39,863 bases of DNA from Opitutia bacterium (lineage in GTDB: Bacteria > Verrucomicrobiota > Verrucomicrobiia > Opitutales > Opitutaceae). Shown here piece after piece: positions 18,435 to 25,289 of this stretch. Position 1 is the first letter of the stretch; each line of letters begins with the position of its first letter. A model generated the notes under the pieces. That model had not been told where the DNA came from. It did no database searches and saw only the letters and a program-made list of their open reading frames with translations. Where the stretch lies: contig CANGHW010000037.1 in the NCBI GenBank assembly GCA_947453695.1, forward strand, positions 1 through 39,863. The letters are read 5' to 3'. The translations under genes and the position numbers were made by a program.

Positions 18435-19271
18435 TTAGCGCTTACCCTTGGCCTTCTTCTTGGGCTTCTCGTCGTCGTCATCCTCGTCGTCATCGTCATC
18501 ATCCTCGTCGTCATCATCCTCGTCCTCGTCGTCGTCCGAGTCGTCATCATCATCAGCCTTGGCTTTCTTTTTCTTGTCGCCGCCTTCTTCATCGGTCGCG
18601 GCAGCGCCCTCTTCGTCTTCATCCCATTTGAGGGATTCGTCGTTCTTGAGTTTTTCTTCCTCGGCTTCGTCGAGTTCGGGCAGATCGTCATCTTCCTCGT
18701 CTTCGATTCCTTTGGCCGGGGCTTCCTCGTCGGCATCGTAGCCCGCGGGCATATAGTCGAGAATACCGGTGAGCTCCTCGAAGGTGTGGACGGACTTGCC
18801 CTGGATAAAGTGGCTGTTCTGGTCTTCGCGGATCTCGTCCTCGACTTCATCGACCGAGAGTTTGCTTTCGAAGGCAAAGAGATCGTTGAGCATCTTCACG
18901 CGGCAGCGGGTGAGATGGTCGAGGAGGTCGGCGTAGGGCCCGTTTTCTTCGTCGAGAATATCGGCGAGGGCGAAGAGTTTCTCCTCGGAGTCGAAGAGCG
19001 ATTCTTTGACGCGCTTGAGGCGGACCTTGCCATTGCCGAGGTCCTTATCGATGCGGAAGGGGATGAAAGCGGCCTCGAAAACATCCTGGTCGAAACCGTA
19101 GTCGCGCAGCGGCTCGACGAGATCGACGAGGTGGGCGATTTGGCGGGGATCGACGATGCTCAGGCCATCGACATCCCAGCGAACGGGGTCGCTGGTTTCG
19201 GCGACCCACCAATTGTGGTCGTCACCGAGACGAACGATACACCAGTCTAGAGCAGAGATAGCTTTGGCCAT
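18435..19271 (-). CDS. Protein of unknown function with long acidic tail and basic end
   Basis: I do not recognise this 278-residue protein. Residues 1-175 look globular, with no signal peptide or membrane segment, several Trp, and many acidic residues (DWCIVRLGDDHNWWVAETSD near the start). From about residue 178 it becomes low-complexity: Glu/Asp-rich, then after residue 228 almost pure Asp/Glu runs broken by KKKKAKAD and ending in KPKKKAKGKR. The pattern of long acidic track followed by a basic end is seen in chaperone-like or nucleic-acid-mimic tails, but no function can be assigned. The DNA of the tail is a GTC/ATC trinucleotide array that could change length by slippage. A strong terminator follows. 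Confidence 0.8.
   Translation of the reverse strand: MAKAISALDWCIVRLGDDHNWWVAETSDPVRWDVDGLSIVDPRQIAHLVDLVEPLRDYGFDQDVFEAAFIPFRIDKDLGNGKVRLKRVKESLFDSEEKLFALADILDEENGPYADLLDHLTRCRVKMLNDLFAFESKLSVDEVEDEIREDQNSHFIQGKSVHTFEELTGILDYMPAGYDADEEAPAKGIEDEEDDDLPELDEAEEEKLKNDESLKWDEDEEGAAATDEEGGDKKKKAKADDDDDSDDDEDEDDDDEDDDDDDEDDDDEKPKKKAKGKR
18468..18560. repeat. Trinucleotide microsatellite coding for the Asp/Glu tail
   Basis: On the plus strand this stretch is made almost only of GTC, ATC and CTC triplets, that is GAC, GAT and GAG codons on the coding minus strand. It encodes the acidic tail of the gene at 18435-19271. Synonymous GAC/GAT alternation breaks perfect repeats, but blocks such as TCGTCGTCATCATCC recur. 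In-frame gain or loss of triplets would lengthen or shorten the tail without a frameshift. Confidence 0.75.
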
Positions 19272-19343
19272 GAGTCAGGAATGTGATTTTTGGCGCAGCG
19301 TGCGAGGGGAGGTTGAAAAAACAAGCACAAAAACCGTCACCGT

Positions 19344-19359
19344 GTAACAGGCCGGTTAC
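19344..19359. promoter_or_regulatory. Near-perfect palindrome in the divergent region before pyrD
   Basis: The 16-base sequence GTAACAGGCCGGTTAC matches its reverse complement at 14 of 16 positions. It lies in the 179-base gap between the divergent acidic-tail gene and pyrD, where a dimeric regulator could bind. No good -35/-10 pair was identified on either strand. Operator function is inference. Confidence 0.35.
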
Positions 19360-19450
19360 GGCGCCTTTTCCGTGCGGAAATTGCTGGGCGGAGGGAGTTT
19401 TGGCACGCGCGGCACTTGCCATTTGGCAGGTGGATTTCAGGCTGCGCGCC

Positions 19451-20512
19451 ATGGGACATTTCTACGAAAAGCTGATCCGACCAATGTTCTTCCGGCTGGA
19501 TTCCGAGGCGGCGCACGAGCGGGGAGTGCAGGCGATGGCACTGCTGGGATCACTATCACCGTTATGTCTGGCGCTGGAGGCGTGGTCGCGCCTGCCGGCC
19601 GGCACGAAACCGGTCGAGGCATTTGGGCTGAAGTTTCCCAACGCAGTCGGTCTGGCAGCGGGCTTTGATAAGAACGCGCGGGCCTGGCCGGCGGCAGCGG
19701 CACTGGGGTTCGGGCACGTGGAGATCGGGACGGTCACAGCACTGGGCCAGCCCGGGAATCCACCGCCGCGCATGTTTCGTTATCCAGCTCAGGAGGCCGT
19801 GATCAATCGCATGGGCTTCAACAATGAAGGCGCGGAGGCGGTGGCGGCCCGGCTCGCGACCCAGCCAGGAGTGGGGGCGCGTCGGATTCCGCTCGGAGTA
19901 AATCTTGGCAAATCAAAGGTGACCGACATCGAGAAGGCAGCAGAAGATTATCTCGCCAGCTTCCGGCGCCTCGCGGACTACGCGGACTATCTCGTGTTGA
20001 ACGTTTCCAGCCCCAATACGCCGGGTCTGCGCCAGTTGCAGGACGAGTCGAGGCTCCGCGAATTGTTGGGCGCGATTACGCGCGCAAATCGCGAGCGAGC
20101 CGAGCAGCCGGGGAAACGCCGCGTGCCGGTGTTGCTGAAGATCGCACCGGACCTGACGTGGCCACAGATCGACGCGGCGCTCGGGGTGATTGCAGAGTTT
20201 CGCCTCGATGGGATTATCGCCACCAACACCACGCTGGCCCGTCCGGGGTTCTTTGCGTCGGTCAACGAAGCAGGCGGTCTCAGTGGAGCCCCACTGCTCC
20301 GTCGCTCGACCGAGATAGTGAATTACATCTCCCGCTCTACGCAGGGGCGGCTGCCCATCATTGGCGTCGGTGGCATCACCGATGTTGCCGGTGCCGGTGA
20401 GAAGCTCGATGCCGGAGCCACCTTGGTGCAGGTGTATTCGGGCATGGTTTATCGTGGACCGTTTTTCGCCGCCGACCTCGCCCACGGACTGGCTGATCGG
20501 CAGATGCGGTGA
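19451..20512 (+). CDS. pyrD: Dihydroorotate dehydrogenase, class 2 (quinone)
   Basis: The fourth step of UMP synthesis: dihydroorotate to orotate, with electrons passed to membrane quinone. The product from ATG 19451 has 353 residues. The N-terminal helical part (MGHFYEKLIRPMFFRLDSEAAH) is the membrane and quinone-tunnel domain that marks class 2. The barrel shows GLAAGFDKN (FMN), INRMGFNNEG, and NVSSPNTPGLR, with the catalytic serine at about residue 186. TNTT, GVGGI and a C-terminal phosphate site follow. The frame is open upstream to 19283, but those residues are foreign to the family. It lies apart from pyrR-pyrB-pyrC, which are 6.5-10 kb downstream on the other strand. Confidence 0.95.
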   Translation: MGHFYEKLIRPMFFRLDSEAAHERGVQAMALLGSLSPLCLALEAWSRLPAGTKPVEAFGLKFPNAVGLAAGFDKNARAWPAAAALGFGHVEIGTVTALGQPGNPPPRMFRYPAQEAVINRMGFNNEGAEAVAARLATQPGVGARRIPLGVNLGKSKVTDIEKAAEDYLASFRRLADYADYLVLNVSSPNTPGLRQLQDESRLRELLGAITRANRERAEQPGKRRVPVLLKIAPDLTWPQIDAALGVIAEFRLDGIIATNTTLARPGFFASVNEAGGLSGAPLLRRSTEIVNYISRSTQGRLPIIGVGGITDVAGAGEKLDAGATLVQVYSGMVYRGPFFAADLAHGLADRQMR

Positions 20513-20613
20513 GCCAGCCCAGAGGGAAAGTGAGGATTTTTGCGCGAACTAATTTCAGGGCTTTACATCGCGAAACGGATAGCTCTTAGTCCGCCCTCCT
20601 TCGCTTCCCAACT

Positions 20614-20698
20614 GCCCGGGTGGTGGAATTGGTAGACACACACGTTTGAGGGGCGTGTGCCGTAAGGCGTGCAGGTTCGAGTCCTGTCCCGGGCACCA
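20614..20698 (+). tRNA. tRNA-Leu, anticodon GAG
   Basis: The 85 bases fold as a class II tRNA. The acceptor arms GCCCGGG (20614-20620) and CCCGGGC (20688-20694) are perfectly complementary, followed by the discriminator A and an encoded CCA (20696-20698). The D-loop has the typical AATTGGTAGAC. The anticodon stem is CACGT/GCGTG with loop TTGAGGG, so the anticodon is GAG (20648-20650), which reads CUU/CUC leucine codons. A long variable arm (TGCCGTAAGGCGT) and GGTTCGAGTCC T-arm confirm leucine. A TTTACA hexamer at 20562-20567 may be a -35 element, but no strong -10 follows. Confidence 0.97.
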
Positions 20699-20987
20699 TT
20701 TTCCTGCGGGAAAAATGGAATTTAGGCGGCGAGGCGAAAGCGATTGAGGCGCGCCGCTGATCTGCGGTGGAGCCTCCCGCCCACCCGGGGAAATCACCGA
20801 TTGTTTTGGGTGTGATGCTGTTGAGCAGCGCTTCGCCGGAAGGGAGCCGACCTAGATCTGCTCTGCTGATCGACCGTTCGAAAAGATCGGTCTTGTCGGA
20901 CTGCCTGTCGACCAGTGGGTGACCGAAGATATCTCTGGCTGGGGATGATCCGAGGTCTGGCCAGGGAGCCAGACCTCCGCGTTGGGC
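20699..20987. other. Intergenic region after tRNA-Leu with no convincing gene
   Basis: About 290 bases without a supported gene. Just after the tRNA, CCATTTTCC and GGAAAAATGG (20696-20718) can form a hairpin that overlaps the CCA end and may help 3' processing or termination, though no T-run follows. A second, perfect hairpin lies at 20952-20977 (separate entry). An AGATCGGTC/GACCG pair near 20880-20895 is a weaker stem. The minus-strand ORF across the tRNA is spurious. Confidence 0.7.
20952..20977. repeat. Perfect 10-bp stem hairpin beyond the dehydrogenase gene
   Basis: GAGGTCTGGC (20952-20961) and GCCAGACCTC (20968-20977) are perfectly complementary, with a six-base loop CAGGGA. It begins 10 bases after the stop of the minus-strand dehydrogenase gene, so it may stabilise or end that transcript. 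No T-run follows on either strand. The form fits a dispersed REP-like palindrome as well as a terminator. Confidence 0.6.
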
Positions 20988-22028
20988 TCAGGGCTCCAAA
21001 ATCACCTTCATGTATTTGCCGCCGTCTTTCGCGCTAAGCTTGGTAAACCACTCGGCGCCGTCTTCGAGTTTCGCCACCGTTTCGATCATGGGTTTCACGT
21101 CGATCACGCCTTGGGCGATGAGATTCAGGCACAAGGGATATTCGCCAGCGCTGGAGCAGGTGCCGACGACCGTGAGCTCTTTGGTGACGACGGCCTGGAG
21201 CGGGAAGTCCTGGGTTTTGGGGGAGAGATTGCCAACGAGGACGCAGGAGCCGCCGCGTTTCAGCACGGCGAGGGAAAGATTGACCGTCGAGGTGATGCCG
21301 ACGACTTCCAGCGATACATCGGCACCGAGCCCTGCGGTGAGCTGGGCCACTTCGGCGGGGATATCGGGGGTGGTCGTGGGGTTAAGGGTATGGGTGGCAC
21401 CGAGCTGGCGGGCGAGGGCGAGGCGGTTTTCGGCAAGATCGACTGCGATGACCTGTTTGGCACCCGCCCAGCGCAGTGCTTGGATCACGAGCAGACCAAT
21501 CATGCCGCTGCCGACGACCACGGCGGTGTCGGTCGGCTTGATGGTGATGCGCTGCACAGCGTGCACTGCGATCGACACCGGCTCAATCATCGCCGCCTGG
21601 TCGTAGGGGAGGGTGTCGGGCAGGCGATAGAGGATGCGATCCGGCACGGCGACGAATTCGGCGAAAGCACCGTGTTGTTTATACTCGATCGGTGAAACGC
21701 CGATGACGCGCCGGTTCTCGCAGAGGTTGATCTGGCCGTTTTGACAGAATCGGCACGTTCCGCACGAGATCGTGGAGTCGAACGTCACACGGTCGCCCAT
21801 GTGCCACTGGGTGACGCGCGGACCCTTTGCGACGATTTCGCCGGAGGCCTCGTGACCCATGATGAGCGGTGGGCGGCGCCGCCCGGTCGATCCGTCCCAG
21901 CCGTGGATATCGCTCCCGCAGATGCCACAGGCGTGCACGCGCACGAGGACCTCATCATCGCCAAAGGTGGGGGTGGGGAAATCCGTGAGTTCAAGTTGGC
22001 TGGGACCGGTGAGGAGGAGAGCTTTCAT
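20988..22028 (-). CDS. Zinc-dependent medium-chain alcohol/polyol dehydrogenase
   Basis: A 346-residue MDR-superfamily dehydrogenase, cytosolic, expected to oxidise a polyol or secondary alcohol with NAD(P). Catalytic zinc ligands are Cys37 (in CGICGSD) and His59-Glu60 (GHE). The structural zinc is held by Cys89, Cys92, Cys95 and Cys103. The Rossmann motif is GSGMIGLLVIQALR, and VDLAENRLALA follows with an Asp that suggests NAD preference. The overall pattern is closest in style to the sorbitol, threonine and galactitol-phosphate dehydrogenase group; the substrate cannot be told. It is divergent from the large unknown gene at 22275, and no sugar genes lie beside it. Confidence 0.88.
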   Translation of the reverse strand: MKALLLTGPSQLELTDFPTPTFGDDEVLVRVHACGICGSDIHGWDGSTGRRRPPLIMGHEASGEIVAKGPRVTQWHMGDRVTFDSTISCGTCRFCQNGQINLCENRRVIGVSPIEYKQHGAFAEFVAVPDRILYRLPDTLPYDQAAMIEPVSIAVHAVQRITIKPTDTAVVVGSGMIGLLVIQALRWAGAKQVIAVDLAENRLALARQLGATHTLNPTTTPDIPAEVAQLTAGLGADVSLEVVGITSTVNLSLAVLKRGGSCVLVGNLSPKTQDFPLQAVVTKELTVVGTCSSAGEYPLCLNLIAQGVIDVKPMIETVAKLEDGAEWFTKLSAKDGGKYMKVILEP

Positions 22029-22113
22029 GGGGAGGATTGGCGGATGGTGTGAAATCGTGCGGCAGCGAAATCAAGGTTACAAACGAGTGGCCGGGGGGTG
22101 GGAGGGCCGGAGG

Positions 22114-22268
22114 CGGGTGAAAATCCCCGATTACTCCCGTTCGTAAAACGTCCCGCTGGCCGGGAAACTGCTTGCCACTCTCCCAGTGGGCCGTGGACAC
22201 TCCCGACCGACTACGAACGGCCCAAGCATCACTACGCGAACTCTCGTCCCGCTCCCGCGGGACTTTTT
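22114..22268 (+). promoter_or_regulatory. Structured leader RNA ending in an attenuator-like terminator
   Basis: The leader of the next gene can fold into several elements. A CGGG/CCCG hairpin (22114-22129) comes first. A perfect nine-pair long-range stem (22137-22145 with 22212-22220) encloses two hairpins, TCCCG/CGGGA (22151-22165) and CCACT/AGTGG (22175-22189). Then comes GTCCCGC/GCGGGAC (22246-22263) with loop TCCC and five T (22264-22268). The ATG is six bases later. The octamer GTCCCGCT occurs twice (22150-22157 and 22246-22253), so the terminator's 3' arm has two possible partners. No plus-strand gene lies upstream for this terminator to end. Attenuation is inference from these facts; the ligand or factor is unknown. 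Confidence 0.6.
22246..22268 (+). terminator. Intrinsic terminator six bases before a start codon
   Basis: A seven-base-pair, GC-rich stem (22246-22252 with 22257-22263), a four-base loop and TTTTT at 22264-22268. The nearest upstream plus-strand gene is the tRNA, 1.5 kb away across a minus-strand gene, so simple end-of-gene termination is unlikely. Confidence 0.7.
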
Positions 22269-22274
22269 GGACAC

Positions 22275-24191
22275 ATGGACGACAACGCTCCCAAGGAAAA
22301 TCCGCCTGCGGATTTCAACAAACTCGATCTGACCCAACTTCAGGGCTTCAGCTTCGGCACGCAATGGACACAGGACAAATCGTCCCCGTCCGAGCGTCGC
22401 GACCGCGAGCCCGGCTCGGATCGTCCCCGCCGCGAAGACCGGCGTGACGGTGGTGGCGCGGGCGCTCCCTCGAATCGCGATCGTCGCGGGTTCCGCCGTC
22501 CGGCGGGTCCCGGCGGTCCCGGTGGCGACGGCCCGGCTCCGGCCGCAGGCGCTCCGGTCGGCGCTCCCGAGCGCCGTGACTATGCTGGTCCTGGTGGTCC
22601 CCGCCGCGATGGCGCTGGAGAATATCGCGGCGCACCGCGTCGTGATGGTCCCGGCGGCGGTGAGTATCGTGGTGGCCCGCGTCAAGGCGGCCGCGGCGAC
22701 TATCCCGAGCGTCAGCCCTACGGCCCCTACGAGAGTCCGATTTTCAACGTCACCTTCTATCCGGAGGACACCAGCTTTAACACGCTCGTGCAGACGATCC
22801 GGAAGTCGTGCCGCACGATCGAGCTGTTCGAGATCGCTCGCACCGTGGTCGCGAAGCTCGATCGCTTCGTGGTGGTCGTCGCCCGCAAGTCGGCGGAGTC
22901 CTCCGCCCCCGGAGCAGCCCAGACGGCCAAGACGGGTTTCTACATCTCCGTGCCCGATGCGCTCCCGTTCGAGAGCGACGAGTCCGCGGTGGCTCACGTG
23001 ATGGCCAATCACCTCGACAAGTTTTTCGACAAGGCCGACGTCGAAGTCGATCCGCCGAAGGGCAATTACCAGGTCATCAACAAGTGCGGCATTACGGGCG
23101 AATTGCTCGGGCCGCCGAATTATCACCGCTACGCGCAGATCGTGCAGCAGCATCACGCCGCCAAAGTTAGCCGGATGTCGCTTGAGGCGTTTAAGAGCCG
23201 CATCGAGACCGTGCGCGACGAAGAAGCCGTGAAGCAATGGCTGGAGAAGATGAAGAAGACCACGCGCTACACGTGGAAGCATACGCCCAAGGCAGCCCCG
23301 GCTCCGGCCGCCGCTGCACCGGCGGAAGGTGAGGCGCCCGCGGCAGACGCGGCGCCTGCTGAAGCTGCCCCCGCGGCCGTGGTTCCGACCTTCGACTCGC
23401 TCGAAGATGCTCGCCTCTACCTCCTGACTCACGCCCGCGACAAAGTGGTGCGCACCTCGGAGAATGCCCGTTTCCACGGGAAGATCGCCGAGTCGCTGCC
23501 GCCCGGTGAAATCCGCCGCGCAATCGAAGGTGCTTTGGAGCGTCAGCGGAAGTTCCCGCTCGACACCGCCAATGCGCTCCGTGGTCGCCTGCGCCGTGAG
23601 CATTTCACGATCTTCAAGAAGGGTTCGAAGGGCGTCAGCTACGTGTGTGCGGTGAAACGCAAGTTCCGCGTGCCCGGCCAGACCTTCTCCGACAGCATCG
23701 GCGCGCTGATCTCGTTTATCGAGGCTCACCCCATGGTGCGGGCCAGTGAACTGCCGACGAAGTTCCTCGGCATCACGATGCCGGCGCCGGCCAAGGCTCC
23801 GGAAGCGGCGCCAGTTCCGGCGACACCTGCGGAGGGCGAAGCTCCGGCGGCTGAAGTTGCCGCCCCGGTGCCGGCTCCCGCTCCAGCGGAGCCTGTCCTC
23901 ACCATCGACGAACGCGCGAAACTCTCCCGATTGCAGGGCGATCTCGTGTGGCTCGTGCGCGAGGGCTACGTCACTGAGTTCATCGACGGTCGTCTGTTTG
24001 CCCCGCCGGCTGTGGTCGAGGCGCGCAAGAAGGAAATTGAAGCCGAAGAGCACGATCCGGAGAATTTCCCGGAAGCTCCGGCAGTTGAGACTGCTCCCGC
24101 GCCGGCTCCGGTGGCGGAAGCCGCACCAGCTCCGGCGCCCGAAGCCGCTCCGGCCGCTGAAGAGACGAAGCCCACGGAACCAACCGCCTGA
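22275..24191 (+). CDS. Large protein of unknown function with Arg/Gly-rich region and Ala/Pro linkers
   Basis: I do not recognise this 638-residue protein. From ATG 22275 a short conserved-looking head (NKLDLTQLQGFSFGTQW) leads to a disordered Arg/Gly/Pro-rich stretch, about residues 34-150, with RGG- and GGPRR-like repeats of a kind often found in RNA-binding proteins. Three ordered parts follow, separated by Ala/Pro/Glu linkers: about 152-336, 370-500 (YLLTHARDKVV to SELPTKFLGI) and 541-600 (LQGDLVWLVREGYVTEFIDG). The last could be a small winged-helix-like unit, but that is a guess. The tail is Ala/Pro-rich. No signal peptide or membrane segment is seen. The upstream frame is open to 22098, but this would run through the leader terminator. 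An excellent terminator follows. Confidence 0.85.
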   Translation: MDDNAPKENPPADFNKLDLTQLQGFSFGTQWTQDKSSPSERRDREPGSDRPRREDRRDGGGAGAPSNRDRRGFRRPAGPGGPGGDGPAPAAGAPVGAPERRDYAGPGGPRRDGAGEYRGAPRRDGPGGGEYRGGPRQGGRGDYPERQPYGPYESPIFNVTFYPEDTSFNTLVQTIRKSCRTIELFEIARTVVAKLDRFVVVVARKSAESSAPGAAQTAKTGFYISVPDALPFESDESAVAHVMANHLDKFFDKADVEVDPPKGNYQVINKCGITGELLGPPNYHRYAQIVQQHHAAKVSRMSLEAFKSRIETVRDEEAVKQWLEKMKKTTRYTWKHTPKAAPAPAAAAPAEGEAPAADAAPAEAAPAAVVPTFDSLEDARLYLLTHARDKVVRTSENARFHGKIAESLPPGEIRRAIEGALERQRKFPLDTANALRGRLRREHFTIFKKGSKGVSYVCAVKRKFRVPGQTFSDSIGALISFIEAHPMVRASELPTKFLGITMPAPAKAPEAAPVPATPAEGEAPAAEVAAPVPAPAPAEPVLTIDERAKLSRLQGDLVWLVREGYVTEFIDGRLFAPPAVVEARKKEIEAEEHDPENFPEAPAVETAPAPAPVAEAAPAPAPEAAPAAEETKPTEPTA

Positions 24192-24235
24192 TTAAGTCCG
24201 GGTCGCGGTTCGCCGTCGGCCCACTTTAGAATTGC

Positions 24236-24263
24236 AAGGGCGCGCGATGAGCGCGCCCTTTTT
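24236..24263 (+). terminator. Intrinsic terminator after the large unknown gene
   Basis: A perfect ten-base-pair stem (24236-24245 with 24251-24260: AAGGGCGCGC and GCGCGCCCTT), a five-base loop GATGA, and five T at 24259-24263. It is 45 bases beyond the stop at 24191. It also overlaps the possible upstream starts of the next gene: one in-frame ATG (24247) is inside its loop. Confidence 0.9.
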
Positions 24264-24267
24264 GCGG

Positions 24268-24723
24268 ATGGAACCTGCGGGAGTTCAGACCTATCTCCAC
24301 GAACATATTCCGCTCTCGGCAGCGATGGGCGTGCGCGTCATCGCCTGCGACCAGACTGGCGCGACCCTGGCGGCTCCGCTCGAGCCGAATATCAATCATC
24401 GTGCCACGGTGTTTGGCGGCAGTGCCTCGGCGGTCGCAATTCTCGCCGCTTGGACCTGGCTGCACTTTGCGTTGCGGGACGCCGGGCAGCCAGCTCGGCT
24501 CGTCATTCAGAAAAACACCGTCGACTACCTCGCGCCGATTACTGGCGAATTTGTAGCGCGGTGCGAGGCGGTGCCGGCAGAGGTGTTTGAGAAATTTCTT
24601 CGCACGCTCGCACGGCATGGGAAGGCCCGCCTGGAGGTCGCGGCGGTGCTCACTTTGGACGGAGAGAAGGTCGCAATGTTCAGCGGCGATTATGTCGCGG
24701 TGAAATTGGCGAGCGGAGGGTAA
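24268..24723 (+). CDS. Putative thioesterase, YiiD C-terminal type (hotdog fold)
   Basis: A 151-residue protein from ATG 24268. The pattern HIPLSAAMGVRVIACDQTGATLAAPLEPNINHRATVFGGSASAVAILAAW fits the hotdog-fold domain known as the YiiD C-terminal putative thioesterase. The asparagine-histidine pair (NINH) and the GGS turn are the family's typical central-helix region. KNTVDYLAPITGEFVARCE continues the sheet. Substrate is unknown; acyl-CoA or acyl-ACP hydrolysis is the family expectation. In-frame starts at TTG 24232 and ATG 24247 lie in the preceding terminator hairpin, so 24268 is preferred. Either a promoter hides in the terminator region or the gene depends on read-through. Confidence 0.8.
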   Translation: MEPAGVQTYLHEHIPLSAAMGVRVIACDQTGATLAAPLEPNINHRATVFGGSASAVAILAAWTWLHFALRDAGQPARLVIQKNTVDYLAPITGEFVARCEAVPAEVFEKFLRTLARHGKARLEVAAVLTLDGEKVAMFSGDYVAVKLASGG

Positions 24724-24745
24724 GGTGAACGCGGTATGGGCCGGA

Positions 24746-24814
24746 CGGTAGCGGCGTGGGTGACTGCCGTCGAATGCACTATGCGATCCCGGCGGTCATA
24801 GACCGCCGCTACAG
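24746..24814. repeat. REPIN-like pair of inverted palindromic repeats
   Basis: Two related sequences face each other: 24746-24772 (GTAGCGGCG...GCCGTCG) and 24789-24814 (GGCGGTC, ATA, GACCGCC, then GCTACAG). The second is a perfect seven-base-pair palindrome. Its reverse complement aligns with the first over most of its length, beginning with the shared GTAGCGGCG. The pair lies between the convergent thioesterase and tsaE genes, the usual place for REP elements. A third, single relative is at 27031-27059. Confidence 0.65.
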
Positions 24815-24839
24815 CGAAAATCTCTGTTGGGGTGGTAAC

Positions 24840-25289
24840 TCAACGCAGGCGCAGCGTGTGGCGCTCGTCGGGCATGATCCCGAGTTCGAAGTGGAGCGTC
24901 TGCGGCGGTAGCCAGGCGGCGACGTTCTCCGGCCACTCCACGGCGAGGCAATAAGGCGGCGTGAGAAAATCCTCGAGCATGAGGTCGTCGAGTTGATTGG
25001 CATGCTCGAGGCGATAGGCATCGAGGTGGATCAAGGTGCGGGCGGACGGGCCTTTTCCGCGGTGCAGCGTGAAGATCGTGAAGGTAGGACTCGTGATGGG
25101 TTCGGTGAGGCCGAAGCCGCGCGCTAGTCCCTGGACGAAGGTGGTCTTGCCGACGCCGAGATTGCCGTGGAGTGCGAGCACGATGTCGGCGGGCAGGGCG
25201 GCGGCCAGTTCGCCGGCGAGGGTCTGCGTCTCGGCGGCAGACGACGTAACTACGCCAGCGCGGAGTTTATCGTAGATGTTCGTAGCCAC
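24840..25289 (-). CDS. tsaE: tRNA threonylcarbamoyladenosine biosynthesis ATPase TsaE
   Basis: TsaE is the P-loop ATPase that works with TsaB and TsaD to place t6A on position 37 of ANN-decoding tRNAs. The product from GTG 25289 has 149 residues. Walker A GNLGVGKT is at residues 42-49, followed by TTFVQGLARG, SPTFTIF, HLDAYRL and VEWPENV, all characteristic. The frame is open further upstream, but this part is antisense-like Pro/Ser-rich sequence inside thiL. The GTG start overlaps the 3' end of thiL by 23 bases, so the two are probably translationally coupled. It is the last gene of the long minus-strand run. Confidence 0.93.
   Translation of the reverse strand: MATNIYDKLRAGVVTSSAAETQTLAGELAAALPADIVLALHGNLGVGKTTFVQGLARGFGLTEPITSPTFTIFTLHRGKGPSARTLIHLDAYRLEHANQLDDLMLEDFLTPPYCLAVEWPENVAAWLPPQTLHFELGIMPDERHTLRLR

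Noticed and set aside
18468..18560. CRISPR-like repeat array
   Set aside because: The repeats are triplets inside a coding tail, with no spacer structure and no cas genes.
18448..18741. Plus-strand ORF of nearly pure serine
   Set aside because: It is the complement of the Asp/Glu microsatellite in the minus-strand gene, with no sign of being translated.
20555..20797. 80-residue minus-strand ORF containing CPGQDSNLHALRHTPL
   Set aside because: It is the antisense reading of the tRNA-Leu gene, a well-known source of spurious proteins in databases.
22029..22268. Cobalamin riboswitch before the large unknown gene
   Set aside because: GGTGAAAATCC resembles part of the cobalamin core, but the B12 box and the normal order of the other conserved parts were not found. 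A covariance search would settle it.
22098..22274. Upstream extension of the 638-residue protein to base 22098
   Set aside because: It would translate through the leader stems and the terminator, and the added residues do not look like protein sequence.
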